Assembly: GCF_004354045.1 (NCBI RefSeq) | Contig: NZ_SMRT01000001.1 | Location: 744,001 to 808,000, forward strand | Source of the DNA: Paenibacillus piri | GTDB taxonomy: Bacteria > Bacillota > Bacilli > Paenibacillales > NBRC-103111 | DNA: 64,000 nucleotides | Reading direction: 5' to 3' | Shown here: in pieces, positions 25,693 to 34,783 of the stretch | How positions within the stretch are numbered: position 1 is the first letter of the stretch | Layout of the letters: the number at the start of each line of letters is the position of its first letter | The notes under the pieces: model-generated | Databases searched by the model: none | Seen by the model: the letters and a program-made list of their open reading frames with translations, nothing else | What the model was told of the DNA's origin: nothing | Made by a program: the position numbers and the translations under genes

Positions 25693-27057
25693 TTAAAATT
25701 TGGCCGCATAACGGGAGTATTGAACGATTCGCTTTACGGAAGGCCGCAATTTTTTATCCGATAATTGAGTGTTGTCATCTTTGGACGGCTTCGAGTTTAC
25801 TTCGATCAGCCAGACCCGCCCTTGAACATCCAGAGCCAAATCAACACCCAATTCGGCAAAATGCCCTGTTACCTGCGATTCAATGCCTTTGGCAATCGCG
25901 AGCGCTGCGCGCCGCAGCTTGATCGCTCCGCCGAAGCTGGCTGTCGAGTTGGAACGGGCCAGCGCCACTTTAACGGATGACAGCGAGCCCCCTCTGGCCA
26001 AATTGGAAACAAAGTGATGATTTCCGGCAGTTCTGGCTACAATGGAAGTAATATTCCATTCGCCGCGTTCGTTGCGCTGCACCAGCGCCCGGAAATCAAC
26101 CGGCCGGCCGCCTACCGTAATAAGGGAGAGCCCCTGCTGAATCTGATAGCGCTGCTGCTTGATTTTGCCTGAGAGGGCGGCGCACAGCTGGGTCAGGCTT
26201 CCATAGGATTGTTTACGGGCGCCGCCGGAATTTGTAAAATGACAAACATACGATTGGTCCGGGTGTCGTCTGATGCGAATAATGCCTTTGCCCAGGCTGC
26301 CGGTAATCGGCTTTAAAAACACGGTGGAATACTTGGCGCACATCGATTTTAACGTTTCCTGACTTTTTAACAGATACGACTCCGGGAGATACATATGAAG
26401 TCCCGGTACTTTGCGCAGGGCATCGAACACATCGCTTTTATTCAAATACATTTCATTGAACATGACCGTACGGTGCTGCGTCTTCGCGTACTGCAAAAAC
26501 TGCTGAACGTTGGGACGGTTTTCAAACTTGCGGGACGTTAGCCGGTTATAGATCACGTTGGGCACAGGAAACGACCCATTGGTCCATCGGCCTGCGTATT
26601 GCCAGCCTTTAACCATATCGTCCTGACCGCTCAGTTCGTCTGGGGTCACAAAATAAACGGCGGCACCGTACAATCTGCAAGCGACGTCAAGCTCACGGCA
26701 AAATGCAGTGACCGTTCCGAACGGGCGTTCCGGGTTGGCCGAATTGGCCCGGCTGATCATGACGCCGATTAACGGGCCGATCCGAAGTACGCGGCTTACG
26801 GGTCTATATTTCAGGCAAAGCGGGCTGCCGGGCAGCAGTCCCCATGTGGCGGCTAGGGATTCATTGACGCGAAGGACGCCGGATTGGTGGACGGGAACGA
26901 CCTTCACTTCCTGACTCGCGGAGCCAAAACGCAGAGTAATCGGTGTTTGGGCGGGGATTTTCCATGCTTTCACCAGTGTATCGCTAAGCATGACGATCCG
27001 ATCGTCGGAGAACATGCCGGTCTGCTGAACCTGAATCCTGACCTTCTTTCTTTTCAC
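25693..27057 (-). CDS. yheD: YheD-type ATP-grasp protein with extra N-terminal domain, first gene of the array
   Basis: 454 residues from a GTG at 27057, chosen because AAGGAG (27066-27071) lies 8 bases upstream; an ATG at 27096 has no such site. The N-terminal extra domain (about 1-95) is followed by LRIGPLIGVM, and then the ATP-grasp core with VFLKPITGSLGKGIIRI and LGVDLALDVQGRVWLIEVNSKP. First gene of the five-gene array, behind a SigK-like promoter; expression late in the mother cell is expected. Confidence 0.9.
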   Translation of the reverse strand: MKRKKVRIQVQQTGMFSDDRIVMLSDTLVKAWKIPAQTPITLRFGSASQEVKVVPVHQSGVLRVNESLAATWGLLPGSPLCLKYRPVSRVLRIGPLIGVMISRANSANPERPFGTVTAFCRELDVACRLYGAAVYFVTPDELSGQDDMVKGWQYAGRWTNGSFPVPNVIYNRLTSRKFENRPNVQQFLQYAKTQHRTVMFNEMYLNKSDVFDALRKVPGLHMYLPESYLLKSQETLKSMCAKYSTVFLKPITGSLGKGIIRIRRHPDQSYVCHFTNSGGARKQSYGSLTQLCAALSGKIKQQRYQIQQGLSLITVGGRPVDFRALVQRNERGEWNITSIVARTAGNHHFVSNLARGGSLSSVKVALARSNSTASFGGAIKLRRAALAIAKGIESQVTGHFAELGVDLALDVQGRVWLIEVNSKPSKDDNTQLSDKKLRPSVKRIVQYSRYAAKF

Positions 27058-27110
27058 TCTTGTAACTCCTTCCCAGCGCCGACTTGCAACATTCATAAAT
27101 GAACTACTTT

Positions 27111-27139
27111 TATCATATGAGGGCGATAATCCCTTGGTG
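27111..27139 (-). promoter_or_regulatory. SigK-type promoter of the five-gene yheC/yheD array
   Basis: On the minus strand CACC (27136-27139) is followed by exactly 16 bases and then CATATGATA (27111-27119). This matches the B. subtilis SigK consensus (mACm, 16 bases, CATAnnnTA) at every defined position, and lies about 55 bases before the GTG start of the first gene. SigK acts in the mother cell late in sporulation. Confidence 0.7.
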
Positions 27140-27277
27140 AAAAGAAACTGATGAAGCCGCCCGCGAAAAGAATAGGCATGCTTACATGTTCAACCCGCTT
27201 CCGAACGGGCGCTCCCGGAATGTCCGTGGAGACTGCCGCATGGTATTACTTATAAATCAAAAGGAGATGTGAGACAG

Positions 27278-27616
27278 ATGAATATTTATGACAAAGCTTA
27301 CGACTTGGCCAGAGCGCTTCGCGAAAGCAGCGAGCTGAAGGAAGTAAAGGCGATTAACGACCAGATTAAAGCGGAGCCTCAAAGCAAAAGAATGCTCGAC
27401 GATTTCCGCCAACGCCAAATGGAGCTGCAGCAAAAAATGATGTCCGGCGATATGCCGTCCAAGGATGATATGGACAAAATGGAAAAGCTGTACGAGGTCA
27501 TCAACCTGAATCCGGCGCTGCACCGCTTGTTCGAAGCGGAACGCCGGCTGGGCGTCGTGATGGAGGATGTGCAGCGCATTATATCCGAACCGCTGCAGGA
27601 TGTCATGAAGTCTTGA
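27278..27616 (+). CDS. yheA: YheA, YlbF/YmcA-family protein
   Basis: 112 residues from the ATG at 27278, 11 bases after AAGGAG (27261-27266); the GTG at 27269 is too close. All-helical and highly charged, with MNIYDKAYDLARALRES and NLNPALHRLFEAERRLGVVM typical of the YheA branch of the YlbF family. YlbF and YmcA relatives form a complex that affects sporulation and RNA maturation; YheA itself is not characterised. It is divergent from the yheC/yheD array, as the same genes cluster in B. subtilis. Confidence 0.88.
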   Translation: MNIYDKAYDLARALRESSELKEVKAINDQIKAEPQSKRMLDDFRQRQMELQQKMMSGDMPSKDDMDKMEKLYEVINLNPALHRLFEAERRLGVVMEDVQRIISEPLQDVMKS

Positions 27617-27797
27617 ACCAAGCGGAAGCCCCCAAACTGTAATTAGGCGCAATATGACTGTTCGGCCACGGCTGGTCAATTTATGATGCAGTCCGCGAAG
27701 CCGGCCTTTTCAGTAAATTGTCTGTTGGAGTCCAGACCGGTGTACTTTATCATCATCAATGAAAGCGAATTCAAAGATGGCGGAGGTGCATGTTGGG

Positions 27798-29321
27798 ATG
27801 AAGCGGAGCAACCTGGCTGCGGGGGCGGCTTTATTGCTTTCCTTTACGCTTGTATGGGGGTGCACAGATCCGGGCAACGAGCCCGGGAAAGACGGCGGGA
27901 CAGGACAGACGAAGACAAACGACGGTCCTTTGGAGATCGAAATGATGACCGTGCTGACGAACGAGGTTCCGGACATGAACAACGAATTTTATACCGAGCT
28001 CCAGAAGCTGACGAACACAAAGCTGAATATTTCCTGGGTTCCCGACGGGGCCGACTACGATACGAAATTCGATTTGATGATCGCGTCGGGACAGCTGCCC
28101 GAGGTCATTAACGCCCGCGATTACATCCGCCCCACGCTTGTCAATGCGATTAAGCAGGGAGCCTTCTGGGATTTGACCTCGTTTCTCGGCGACTTTTCCA
28201 AATATCCGAATCTGCGGGACAAAATGACGCCGGGCTCCTGGAATTATGTGAAGTTGGACGGGAAAATATGGGGGGTTCCGCGAAGCCGGTCGATGGTCGA
28301 TCCGGGGATCAAGATTCGCCAGGATTGGCTGGATAAGCTGAAGCTTCCCGCTCCGACGACGATTGACGAATATAAGGAAACGTTGAAAAAAATCGTCAAA
28401 AGCGACCCGGACGGCAACGGCAAGGACGATACGATCGGCCTTATCGCCACCGGTCCGCAGGTGTCCTCAATCATGGCGGCATTCGGCGCGCTCGATCCGA
28501 TTTATAACAGCGAGGGCGGCATGATGCGGGATATACTGACCCCGCAGTTTACAAGCGTCGTCGAATGGTTCCACGGCTTGTACGCCGACGGGCTCATGCC
28601 CCAGGAATTTTCCACCTTGAACGATACCCAGCAAAAGGAGCTGCTGCGCAACGGGCGGGCAGCCTCGTACCAAGGTTCCATTTATTACGATTTTGTCTGG
28701 ACGAAGGATATTCAGAAGGTGCAGCCGGGCGGCAAGCTGACTACGCTGCAGCCGTTGAAGGGGCCGGGCGGCGTCGGTGCCGTGCTCGATATCGGTACGC
28801 GGGGTGCGTTTTATATTAGCAAGAAGGTACCGAAGGAAAAGGTCGAGCGCATTATGCAATATTTCGAACGCACGGCGTCGGACGAAATTACGAACTTCGG
28901 TTATTACGGCAAGGAAGGCGTCCATTTCAAAATGGATAATGGGGAAAGAGTGATGACCGAGCTTGGAACGAAGCAAATTACGGTTACGAATTTGTCGCCG
29001 CTGACTCCGGCCTACACGAAATGGGGCAAGGTCGATTATGCGGGCGCATCGCGGGCTGAGAACGAAGCCAAGGAAAAAGAGGTGGCTATCTACGAAAAAA
29101 TCGGCAAAATCAACCCGTTCACTTGGCTGTATTCGCCGACATGGATCGATACGTGGCCGAAATACGACGCCGAGATGAAGAGCATGATGATCAAAGCCGT
29201 CGTCGGCCAAATTTCGATGGACGATTACAAGAAATACGTGGATAAGCTCGTCAACGAACCGCAAATTAAAAAGGCGTTTAAAGAATTCGCCGACGATTAT
29301 AAAAGCAAGACTGCCAAATAA
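27798..29321 (+). CDS. Extracellular sugar-binding lipoprotein (cluster II)
   Basis: 507 residues from the ATG at 27798, 9 bases after GGAGGTG; the frame also opens further upstream without a site. Lipoprotein signal with Cys22 in VWGC. Mature fold of the LplA size. It shares NTKLNI-WVPDG, GAFWDLT-FLGDFSKYPNL and a DPDGNG-x-x-D calcium-type loop with the binding proteins of clusters III and IV, so these are paralogues. No regulator or enzyme is attached to this cluster. Confidence 0.92.
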   Translation: MKRSNLAAGAALLLSFTLVWGCTDPGNEPGKDGGTGQTKTNDGPLEIEMMTVLTNEVPDMNNEFYTELQKLTNTKLNISWVPDGADYDTKFDLMIASGQLPEVINARDYIRPTLVNAIKQGAFWDLTSFLGDFSKYPNLRDKMTPGSWNYVKLDGKIWGVPRSRSMVDPGIKIRQDWLDKLKLPAPTTIDEYKETLKKIVKSDPDGNGKDDTIGLIATGPQVSSIMAAFGALDPIYNSEGGMMRDILTPQFTSVVEWFHGLYADGLMPQEFSTLNDTQQKELLRNGRAASYQGSIYYDFVWTKDIQKVQPGGKLTTLQPLKGPGGVGAVLDIGTRGAFYISKKVPKEKVERIMQYFERTASDEITNFGYYGKEGVHFKMDNGERVMTELGTKQITVTNLSPLTPAYTKWGKVDYAGASRAENEAKEKEVAIYEKIGKINPFTWLYSPTWIDTWPKYDAEMKSMMIKAVVGQISMDDYKKYVDKLVNEPQIKKAFKEFADDYKSKTAK

Positions 29322-29342
29322 CCATCTGAAAGGAGAGCTCGC

Positions 29343-30302
29343 ATGGCAGCAACCGCGTTCAATACGGAAACGGTACGGCAGCGCAAAAAAACGGGCAGTG
29401 GCCGGCTAGCGGCACGGATGTACCAGAACAAGTATATATATTTGATGATGCTCCCCGGTATTTTATTTTTTATTGTGTTTAAGTTCGGTCCGCTATGGGG
29501 GCTGCTGCTATCGTTTCAAAATTACAGCCCGTTTGCCGGATTTTGGGGCAGCGAATGGGTTGGATTCAAGCATTTTGCGGAAATGTTCCAAAGCGCGCAA
29601 TTTTATACGATGCTTCGCAACACGGTGCTAATCAACCTGTTTAACCTGATCTTTTATTTTCCGCTTCCGATCGTACTGTCGTTGATGCTGAACGAGGTCA
29701 GGCATGAGTTTTATAAGCGGATTCATCAATCTATCGTCTATATGCCGCATTTTTTATCGTGGGTCGTTGTGGCGAGCGTTACGTTTTTCGTCCTGTCGAC
29801 GGATATCGGGTTCGTCAACAAATTGCTCTATACGATGGGGATCAAGCCGATCCCCTTCCTGTCGCAGCCGCAATTTTTTTGGGCGCTGCTCACGGCGCAA
29901 AACATTTGGAAGGACGCGGGCTGGGGCACGATCATTTTTCTCGCGGCGATCGCCGGAGTCGACCCCGCACGGTACGAGGCCGCCGTCATCGACGGAGCGA
30001 GCCGGTGGCGGCAAATTTGGCATATTACGCTGCCGGCGATCCGCCCGACCATTATTATTTTATTTATTCTTCGCTTCGGCAGCATGGCGGATGTCGGCTT
30101 CGAGCAGGTGCTGCTCATGATGAACCCGCTCGTCAATTCGGTGGCGGACGTTTTCGATACGTATGCATACAATCAAGGCATTTTGCGCGGGCAGACGAGC
30201 GTCGGGGTTGCGGTGGGGATGTTCAAGGGTATCGTCGGCCTGTGTCTCGTCCTGTCCGCCAATTATACGGTGAAAAAGCTGGGGTATGAAGGCATATATT
30301 GA
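29343..30302 (+). CDS. LplB-type sugar ABC transporter permease (cluster II)
   Basis: 319 residues; six membrane segments after a basic N-terminus; EAA loop EAAVIDGASRWRQIWHITLP near residue 220; C-terminus KKLGYEGIY. It starts 21 bases after the binding protein with GGAG upstream. Very like the permeases at 40238-41206 and 59412-60386. Confidence 0.92.
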   Translation: MAATAFNTETVRQRKKTGSGRLAARMYQNKYIYLMMLPGILFFIVFKFGPLWGLLLSFQNYSPFAGFWGSEWVGFKHFAEMFQSAQFYTMLRNTVLINLFNLIFYFPLPIVLSLMLNEVRHEFYKRIHQSIVYMPHFLSWVVVASVTFFVLSTDIGFVNKLLYTMGIKPIPFLSQPQFFWALLTAQNIWKDAGWGTIIFLAAIAGVDPARYEAAVIDGASRWRQIWHITLPAIRPTIIILFILRFGSMADVGFEQVLLMMNPLVNSVADVFDTYAYNQGILRGQTSVGVAVGMFKGIVGLCLVLSANYTVKKLGYEGIY

Positions 30303-30376
30303 GGTGCCCGCAATTTCGGTGAAACAGCAGCGGAGAGGCGGAATCGTTCTTCGCAAAACTATGAGGAGGTGAAACT

Positions 30377-31258
30377 ATGAGCTTCGTTCATAAAAAAAGG
30401 CTGACACTGGGAGACTGGGTCAATTATTTCATGCTGCTGCTCATTTCAGCGGCATCGGTATTTCCTTTTATTTACATTTTCAGCGTTTCATTTACCGATC
30501 CCTCCGCATATGTGCCGCTAAAGTTTTATTTGTTTCCGGACAAATGGTCGCTGGCCTCCTACCGTTATATTTTGTCGACCAACAGCTTTATCAATGCGAT
30601 CAAGAGCACGGCCTTCGTTACGTTAGTCGGTACCCTGCTTAATCTGATCGTGACGTTTACGATGGCCTACGGGCTGACCAAAAAAAATGTGGACGGCCGC
30701 AACATCATATTGAGCGGCGTTATTTTCACCCTTGTATTCCATGCGGGAATTGTGCCCAACTATTTGCTCGTTAAAAATTTAGGCTTGCTTAACTCATACG
30801 GGGCGCTCATTTGGCCCGCTTTGACCAATGCCTGGAGCCTGATTGTCGTCAAAAGCTTTCTGGAGTCGCTGCCTGCCGAATTGGAGGAATCCGCGAAGAT
30901 GGACGGCTGCACCGACATCGGCGTATTCGTGAGAATCGTCATCCCGCTGTCGATGCCGGCGATTGCGGCGTTCACCCTGTTTTTTGCCGTTGCCCACTGG
31001 AATACGTATTTTAATGCGCTCATTTATATTAGCGATACGAAAAAATGGACGCTGCAGGTACTTGTCAAAACATTGATCATCGATTCGCAGTCCAATGGCG
31101 TAGCGAGCGAAAGCGTAGCGCGGGAGGGAGGTCAAGCGCCGCTGGAAACGATCCGGATGGCGTCGATCGTGGTTGCTGTCGCGCCGATTCTGGCGATCTA
31201 TCCGTTTCTTCAAAAGCATTTTACGAAAGGCGTTATGTTGGGCTCGATCAAAGGGTAA
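30377..31258 (+). CDS. YtcP/LplC-type sugar ABC transporter permease (cluster II)
   Basis: 293 residues; six membrane segments; EAA loop starts ESAKMDGCTDIGVF and ends RIVIPLS; C-terminus FTKGVMLGSIKG. AGGAGG precedes the ATG. It completes the cluster II importer, which has no ATPase gene of its own. Confidence 0.92.
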   Translation: MSFVHKKRLTLGDWVNYFMLLLISAASVFPFIYIFSVSFTDPSAYVPLKFYLFPDKWSLASYRYILSTNSFINAIKSTAFVTLVGTLLNLIVTFTMAYGLTKKNVDGRNIILSGVIFTLVFHAGIVPNYLLVKNLGLLNSYGALIWPALTNAWSLIVVKSFLESLPAELEESAKMDGCTDIGVFVRIVIPLSMPAIAAFTLFFAVAHWNTYFNALIYISDTKKWTLQVLVKTLIIDSQSNGVASESVAREGGQAPLETIRMASIVVAVAPILAIYPFLQKHFTKGVMLGSIKG

Positions 31259-31297
31259 TGCGTTGCGTTTGGCAGCTACACGGACACCAGTGAACTC

Positions 31298-31373
31298 GTT
31301 CAGCATTGCTGAACATCGGGGAATCAGACGGGGACTCTACCCCACCTGATTCAAGGCCCACCTTAGAGGCGGG
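31298..31373. repeat. Run of three strong hairpins between convergent genes
   Basis: Three consecutive inverted repeats. GTTCAGC-att-GCTGAAC lies at 31298-31314. A nested GAATCAG/CTGATTC stem (31321-31352) has an inner GGGG/CCCC pair and a six-base loop. CCCACCT-tag-AGGCGGG, with one mismatch, lies at 31357-31373. The layout recalls the subterminal hairpins of IS200/IS605 elements or a small structured RNA, but no transposase or tnpB lies next to it. Confidence 0.6.
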
Positions 31374-31403
31374 GGTCTTAACCCGATAAAGTCGTAATCG
31401 GAT

Positions 31404-31452
31404 AAACCTCCGAATCCGCATGATTGCGCATGCGGTTTTGGAGGTTTGATTT
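31404..31452. terminator. Long-stem terminator between cluster II and the MATE gene
   Basis: Outer arms AAACCTCC (31404-31411) and GGAGGTTT (31440-31447) enclose a second stem (CCGCATG/CGCATGCGG). The tail is GATTTTTG on the plus strand. Its A-rich left side would also serve the minus-strand gene. Confidence 0.7.
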
Positions 31453-31518
31453 TTGACGGTAGGTTCTCAATGGAACTGCCGCTCCGCTGGCTCCGGGGAG
31501 ACCGGACAACTAGCGATT

Positions 31519-32955
31519 TTACACGGCCGCCGTTTTCCATCTGCCGCTTTTATACCGGTAGAAAATGATGACCGTCCGGACAATCTGGTCGACGGCAATC
31601 GATAGATAAGCGCCGACAATGCCCCATTTGAAGACGAGCACGAACAGCATACACAATAATGCCCGAAAAATAAACACGCCGACGAATGTGGACAGAAGCG
31701 GGAACCTCGTATCCCCGGCTCCGCGCAAAGCGCCGGCCAGTATAAATTGCGACGCCTGAAACGTCTGGATCAGACCGATAATTCGTAAAGCGTCTGCCCC
31801 CGGTTTAATGACGGCGGGATCATGCGTATACAGCATCATAATATAAGGCGCCAGCGCGATAAACGCAATGCCCATCAGACCGGCGAAAATGCGTCCGAAA
31901 CGGCTCGTCTCCCACCCGAACCGCTCCGCCAAATCCGGCTTGCCCGCGCCGAGCCCCTGTCCGACCAGCGTGCTGGCCGCAAGCGAAAACGCGATCCCCG
32001 GCATAAACGTCAGTCCCATAATATTGAAGCAAATCGTATGGGCTGCAAAAACTGAAGTGCCGAGCCCGCTAACCACTATCGTAAAGACGAGCTGGCCGAT
32101 GCGCAGGGCGAATTGTTCGCCGGCCGACGGGAGGCCGATTTTCGTAATTCGGCGGATCAGCGGAGCATCGAACATCCAGATTTGCCGCCAGGACAACCGG
32201 ATAATCGACTGCTTGCCGAACAGCGTGTACATCACCCATACGGTTGAGGTCGCTCTGGCAACGATGGTAGCGATGGCCGCGCCCATAATGCCGAATCCGG
32301 GCACATCGCCGATCCCGTAAATAAGCGGATAGCCGAGCATAACGACGATGATGTTGGACAGCACGTTGATTTTCATCGGGGTCCGGGTATCGCCGGCTCC
32401 TCGCAACACGGCCGACAGGCTCGTCGAGATGACAGTGAAGGAAAGCGATAAAAACATCAGCTGCGCATAGCTGACGCCTTCCTGCAGCACCTCCTTGCTC
32501 GCTCCGAGCCAGATCAGGATTTGCTCGGCATATATGTAGCTCAAGGTGATGATAACGACGGAGAGCAGCAGCGACAAAATAAAGGTTTGCTGGGCGGTAC
32601 GGTTCGCTTCCTGCATATCGCCTGCACCCGTCGCTCTGGCAATGATCGCCGTCGTGCCGATATTGAGCGCCATGAAGATCGCCAGCGCGAAGAAAACCGG
32701 CTGATTCGTCAGCCCGACCGCCGTGATCGCTTCCGCTCCGACATGCCCGACCATGATCATGACGACCATCTGCAGCAAATTAAGCATAATATTTTCGACC
32801 AATGAAGGTCCGGCCAACTGCAGAATGACCTTGCGGATTTCTTTCTTGCCTCCTGTCTCCAGCCTTAGCAGCTGCTGAGGGTCCAACAGTCTTTTGGGAC
32901 TTTTGACTTTTTCCGTGCTTCGTTCGCCTTGTTCCCCGTCTGCGGATGGAGTCAT
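31519..32955 (-). CDS. MATE-family multidrug/toxin efflux protein
   Basis: 478 residues: a charged N-terminal tail of about 40 residues, then twelve hydrophobic segments in two similar halves, each with the MATE pattern (ENIMLNLLQMVVMIMVGHVG in the first, GEQFALRIGQLVFTIVVSGLG in the second) and repeated LRGAGDTR motifs in both. It exports cationic drugs or metabolites by exchange with sodium or protons. AGAGGA precedes the ATG. Its upstream region is long (465 bases to the next gene) and holds inverted repeats. Confidence 0.88.
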   Translation of the reverse strand: MTPSADGEQGERSTEKVKSPKRLLDPQQLLRLETGGKKEIRKVILQLAGPSLVENIMLNLLQMVVMIMVGHVGAEAITAVGLTNQPVFFALAIFMALNIGTTAIIARATGAGDMQEANRTAQQTFILSLLLSVVIITLSYIYAEQILIWLGASKEVLQEGVSYAQLMFLSLSFTVISTSLSAVLRGAGDTRTPMKINVLSNIIVVMLGYPLIYGIGDVPGFGIMGAAIATIVARATSTVWVMYTLFGKQSIIRLSWRQIWMFDAPLIRRITKIGLPSAGEQFALRIGQLVFTIVVSGLGTSVFAAHTICFNIMGLTFMPGIAFSLAASTLVGQGLGAGKPDLAERFGWETSRFGRIFAGLMGIAFIALAPYIMMLYTHDPAVIKPGADALRIIGLIQTFQASQFILAGALRGAGDTRFPLLSTFVGVFIFRALLCMLFVLVFKWGIVGAYLSIAVDQIVRTVIIFYRYKSGRWKTAAV

Positions 32956-33145
32956 AATGTTCCTCTTTTCTTCGAAGAATCATGTACGGTACAGTTTCGC
33001 TAGTCTATGATTTATTATACGATACCAAACTGCAGGATGGACTGCCGATCACTTTTTTCTATCCCAAAACGAGCTCTTTGCATTTTATTTGAACATACGT
33101 TTTTTAATGTCGGGATGTGCATTACAAACTAAAGCTGCCTTAAAA

Positions 33146-33199
33146 ACAGACGGTTTTAAGCCATTCCTGGTTGAATACGAGGACAACGCAACCGTCTGT
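33146..33199. repeat. Ten-base inverted repeat in the MATE/glcE divergent region
   Basis: ACAGACGGTT (33146-33155) and AACCGTCTGT (33190-33199) are perfect inverted copies 34 bases apart. Read on the minus strand the hairpin is followed by TTTTTAAGG, so it could act as a terminator or attenuator on the way to the MATE gene. The rest of the 32956-33420 gap shows a TATAAT on the minus strand near 33015 (a possible MATE promoter) and no gene. Confidence 0.45.
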
Positions 33200-33356
33200 C
33201 CTTGTCAAGTTTTACGGTATCATTACGTACAATATACAAATGCATCGATAAGCAGACAATAGATAATATTTGTCGGACGATTCTGCGATCGCCTGGCATG
33301 GAACCGGTTTCGGGTAAAACAGAGAACAAAAACTGTCTGTAGGCTGCCGCAGCCGG

Positions 33357-33387
33357 ATTAGGTAAGATGAACATAAGACGACCTAAT
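33357..33387 (+). promoter_or_regulatory. Inverted repeat upstream of glcE, possible operator
   Basis: ATTAGGT (33357-33363) and ACCTAAT (33381-33387) are perfect inverted arms with a 17-base gap, ending about 33 bases before the glcE start. Size and position suit a repressor or activator site; the regulator is unknown. Confidence 0.35.
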
Positions 33388-33420
33388 TGTAGACAGCCCG
33401 TTAAAGGAGGAATTCAACCA

Positions 33421-34782
33421 ATGGACGGTACTGAAACGGCGTTCCCGGTTCAGCAGGCGCTTATCCAGATTCGGGAGAACGTCGGTCCCGGTCTGACGGA
33501 TGCCATAAGTGTGGAAGCAAGCGGCTCTCCTTACAAAATACAAACCGCATTAACCGTATACCCGGAAAACGAGGAGCAGACAGCCAAACTCGTACGGCTG
33601 GCGGCGGCGAACGATTACGGAATCGTTCCGCAAGGAGGCGCTACGAAAGACGCGCAAGGCGGCGTAACGGGCAAAGCCGATCTTCTGGTATCGATGAAAA
33701 AAATGTCGGGCATTCTGCATCACTCTGTAAGCGATTTAATGGTAACGGCGCTTCCCGGCACTACCGTTGCGGAGCTGCAGCAGGCACTGCGCCGTGAAGG
33801 GCAGTTTTTGCCGATCGACCCGGCCTGGGGGGAGCAGTCCACCATCGGCGGGATGATAGCCTCCAACGGCTCGGGTCCGAAGCGCGCGCTCTACGGTTCG
33901 GCCAGAGACCATTTGATCGCGTCCAGAGTCGTGCTGGCCGACGGGTCGGTCATTCGTACCGGCGCCAAGGTTGTGAAAAATGTAGCCGGCTACGATATGA
34001 ACAAGCTTTTTGTCGGTTCTATGGGAACGATCGGCATTTTGACCGAATTAACGTTTAAAATTCGTCCGCTGCCCGTCTCGTCGGGCATGCTTGTTTATTG
34101 CCCGGGCAATGGAGGCGCAATCCGGCAGCTTCACGAAACGCTGCTGGACTCCCAACTGGAGCCATGCGCAGCCGAGCTGATCAGTTCCGCTGTGGCGGGC
34201 GAGCTGTTCGGCAAGGCGGAACCGGCGCTTGCAATTTTATTCGAGGATGTGGAGGCATCGGTAAGCTACCAGCTCGAATGGGTGAAATCGTATGCGGCAG
34301 GAATGGGGTTGAAGCCGCTGGCCGAGCTTCGGGGCTTTGAGGCGACGGAACCGGTAGTCGAACGGCTGCGTGCGGTAACGCCCAATTCAAACGAGATGCC
34401 TTCCGGCCGGCTGGCAGCAGCTCTAAAGCTGCTGTCCTCGTTGACGGATGTGCCCGGCATCTCCGAACTGGCAGCCGCGTCCGCAGAACGGGCGGGTCTG
34501 CAGCTGCAGTTTAGCGGCGGTCTGTATACCGGTATCAGTCATGCTGCCGTATATGGCGATTGGTGGCAGCTGGAGGATGTTGTTCAATGGATGAAACAAA
34601 TGTATGCCTCGTTAGGGGAGCTGAATGGCACCGCAGTGGCCGCCTTCGCGCCTAAGCAGGTGAGATCGTCCGTAGCCTCCTGGGGAACGGAACGGTCGGA
34701 TCACGGGCTGATGCAAGGCATAAAACAACAGTTTGATGCGGCCAATCTGTTCAACCGCGGCCGTTTCGTGGGAGGGATATGA
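33421..34782 (+). CDS. glcE: Glycolate oxidase FAD-binding subunit GlcE
   Basis: 453 residues from the ATG at 33421 after AAAGGAGG (33404-33411). The PCMH-type FAD domain is visible in GIVPQGGATKD, TTVAELQQAL and the TIGGMIASNGSGPKRALYGSARDHLI region (split here over neighbouring motifs), followed by VKNVAGYDMNKLF and GSMGTIGILTEL. GlcE is the second flavoprotein of the three-part glycolate oxidase that oxidises glycolate or D-lactate-type 2-hydroxyacids at the membrane. First gene of glcE-glcF-glcD. Confidence 0.9.
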   Translation: MDGTETAFPVQQALIQIRENVGPGLTDAISVEASGSPYKIQTALTVYPENEEQTAKLVRLAAANDYGIVPQGGATKDAQGGVTGKADLLVSMKKMSGILHHSVSDLMVTALPGTTVAELQQALRREGQFLPIDPAWGEQSTIGGMIASNGSGPKRALYGSARDHLIASRVVLADGSVIRTGAKVVKNVAGYDMNKLFVGSMGTIGILTELTFKIRPLPVSSGMLVYCPGNGGAIRQLHETLLDSQLEPCAAELISSAVAGELFGKAEPALAILFEDVEASVSYQLEWVKSYAAGMGLKPLAELRGFEATEPVVERLRAVTPNSNEMPSGRLAAALKLLSSLTDVPGISELAAASAERAGLQLQFSGGLYTGISHAAVYGDWWQLEDVVQWMKQMYASLGELNGTAVAAFAPKQVRSSVASWGTERSDHGLMQGIKQQFDAANLFNRGRFVGGI

Positions 34783-34783
34783 A

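Noticed and set aside
33156-33374. 72-residue minus-strand ORF before the MATE gene
   Set aside because: No ribosome site, overlaps an inverted repeat, and the reading looks random.
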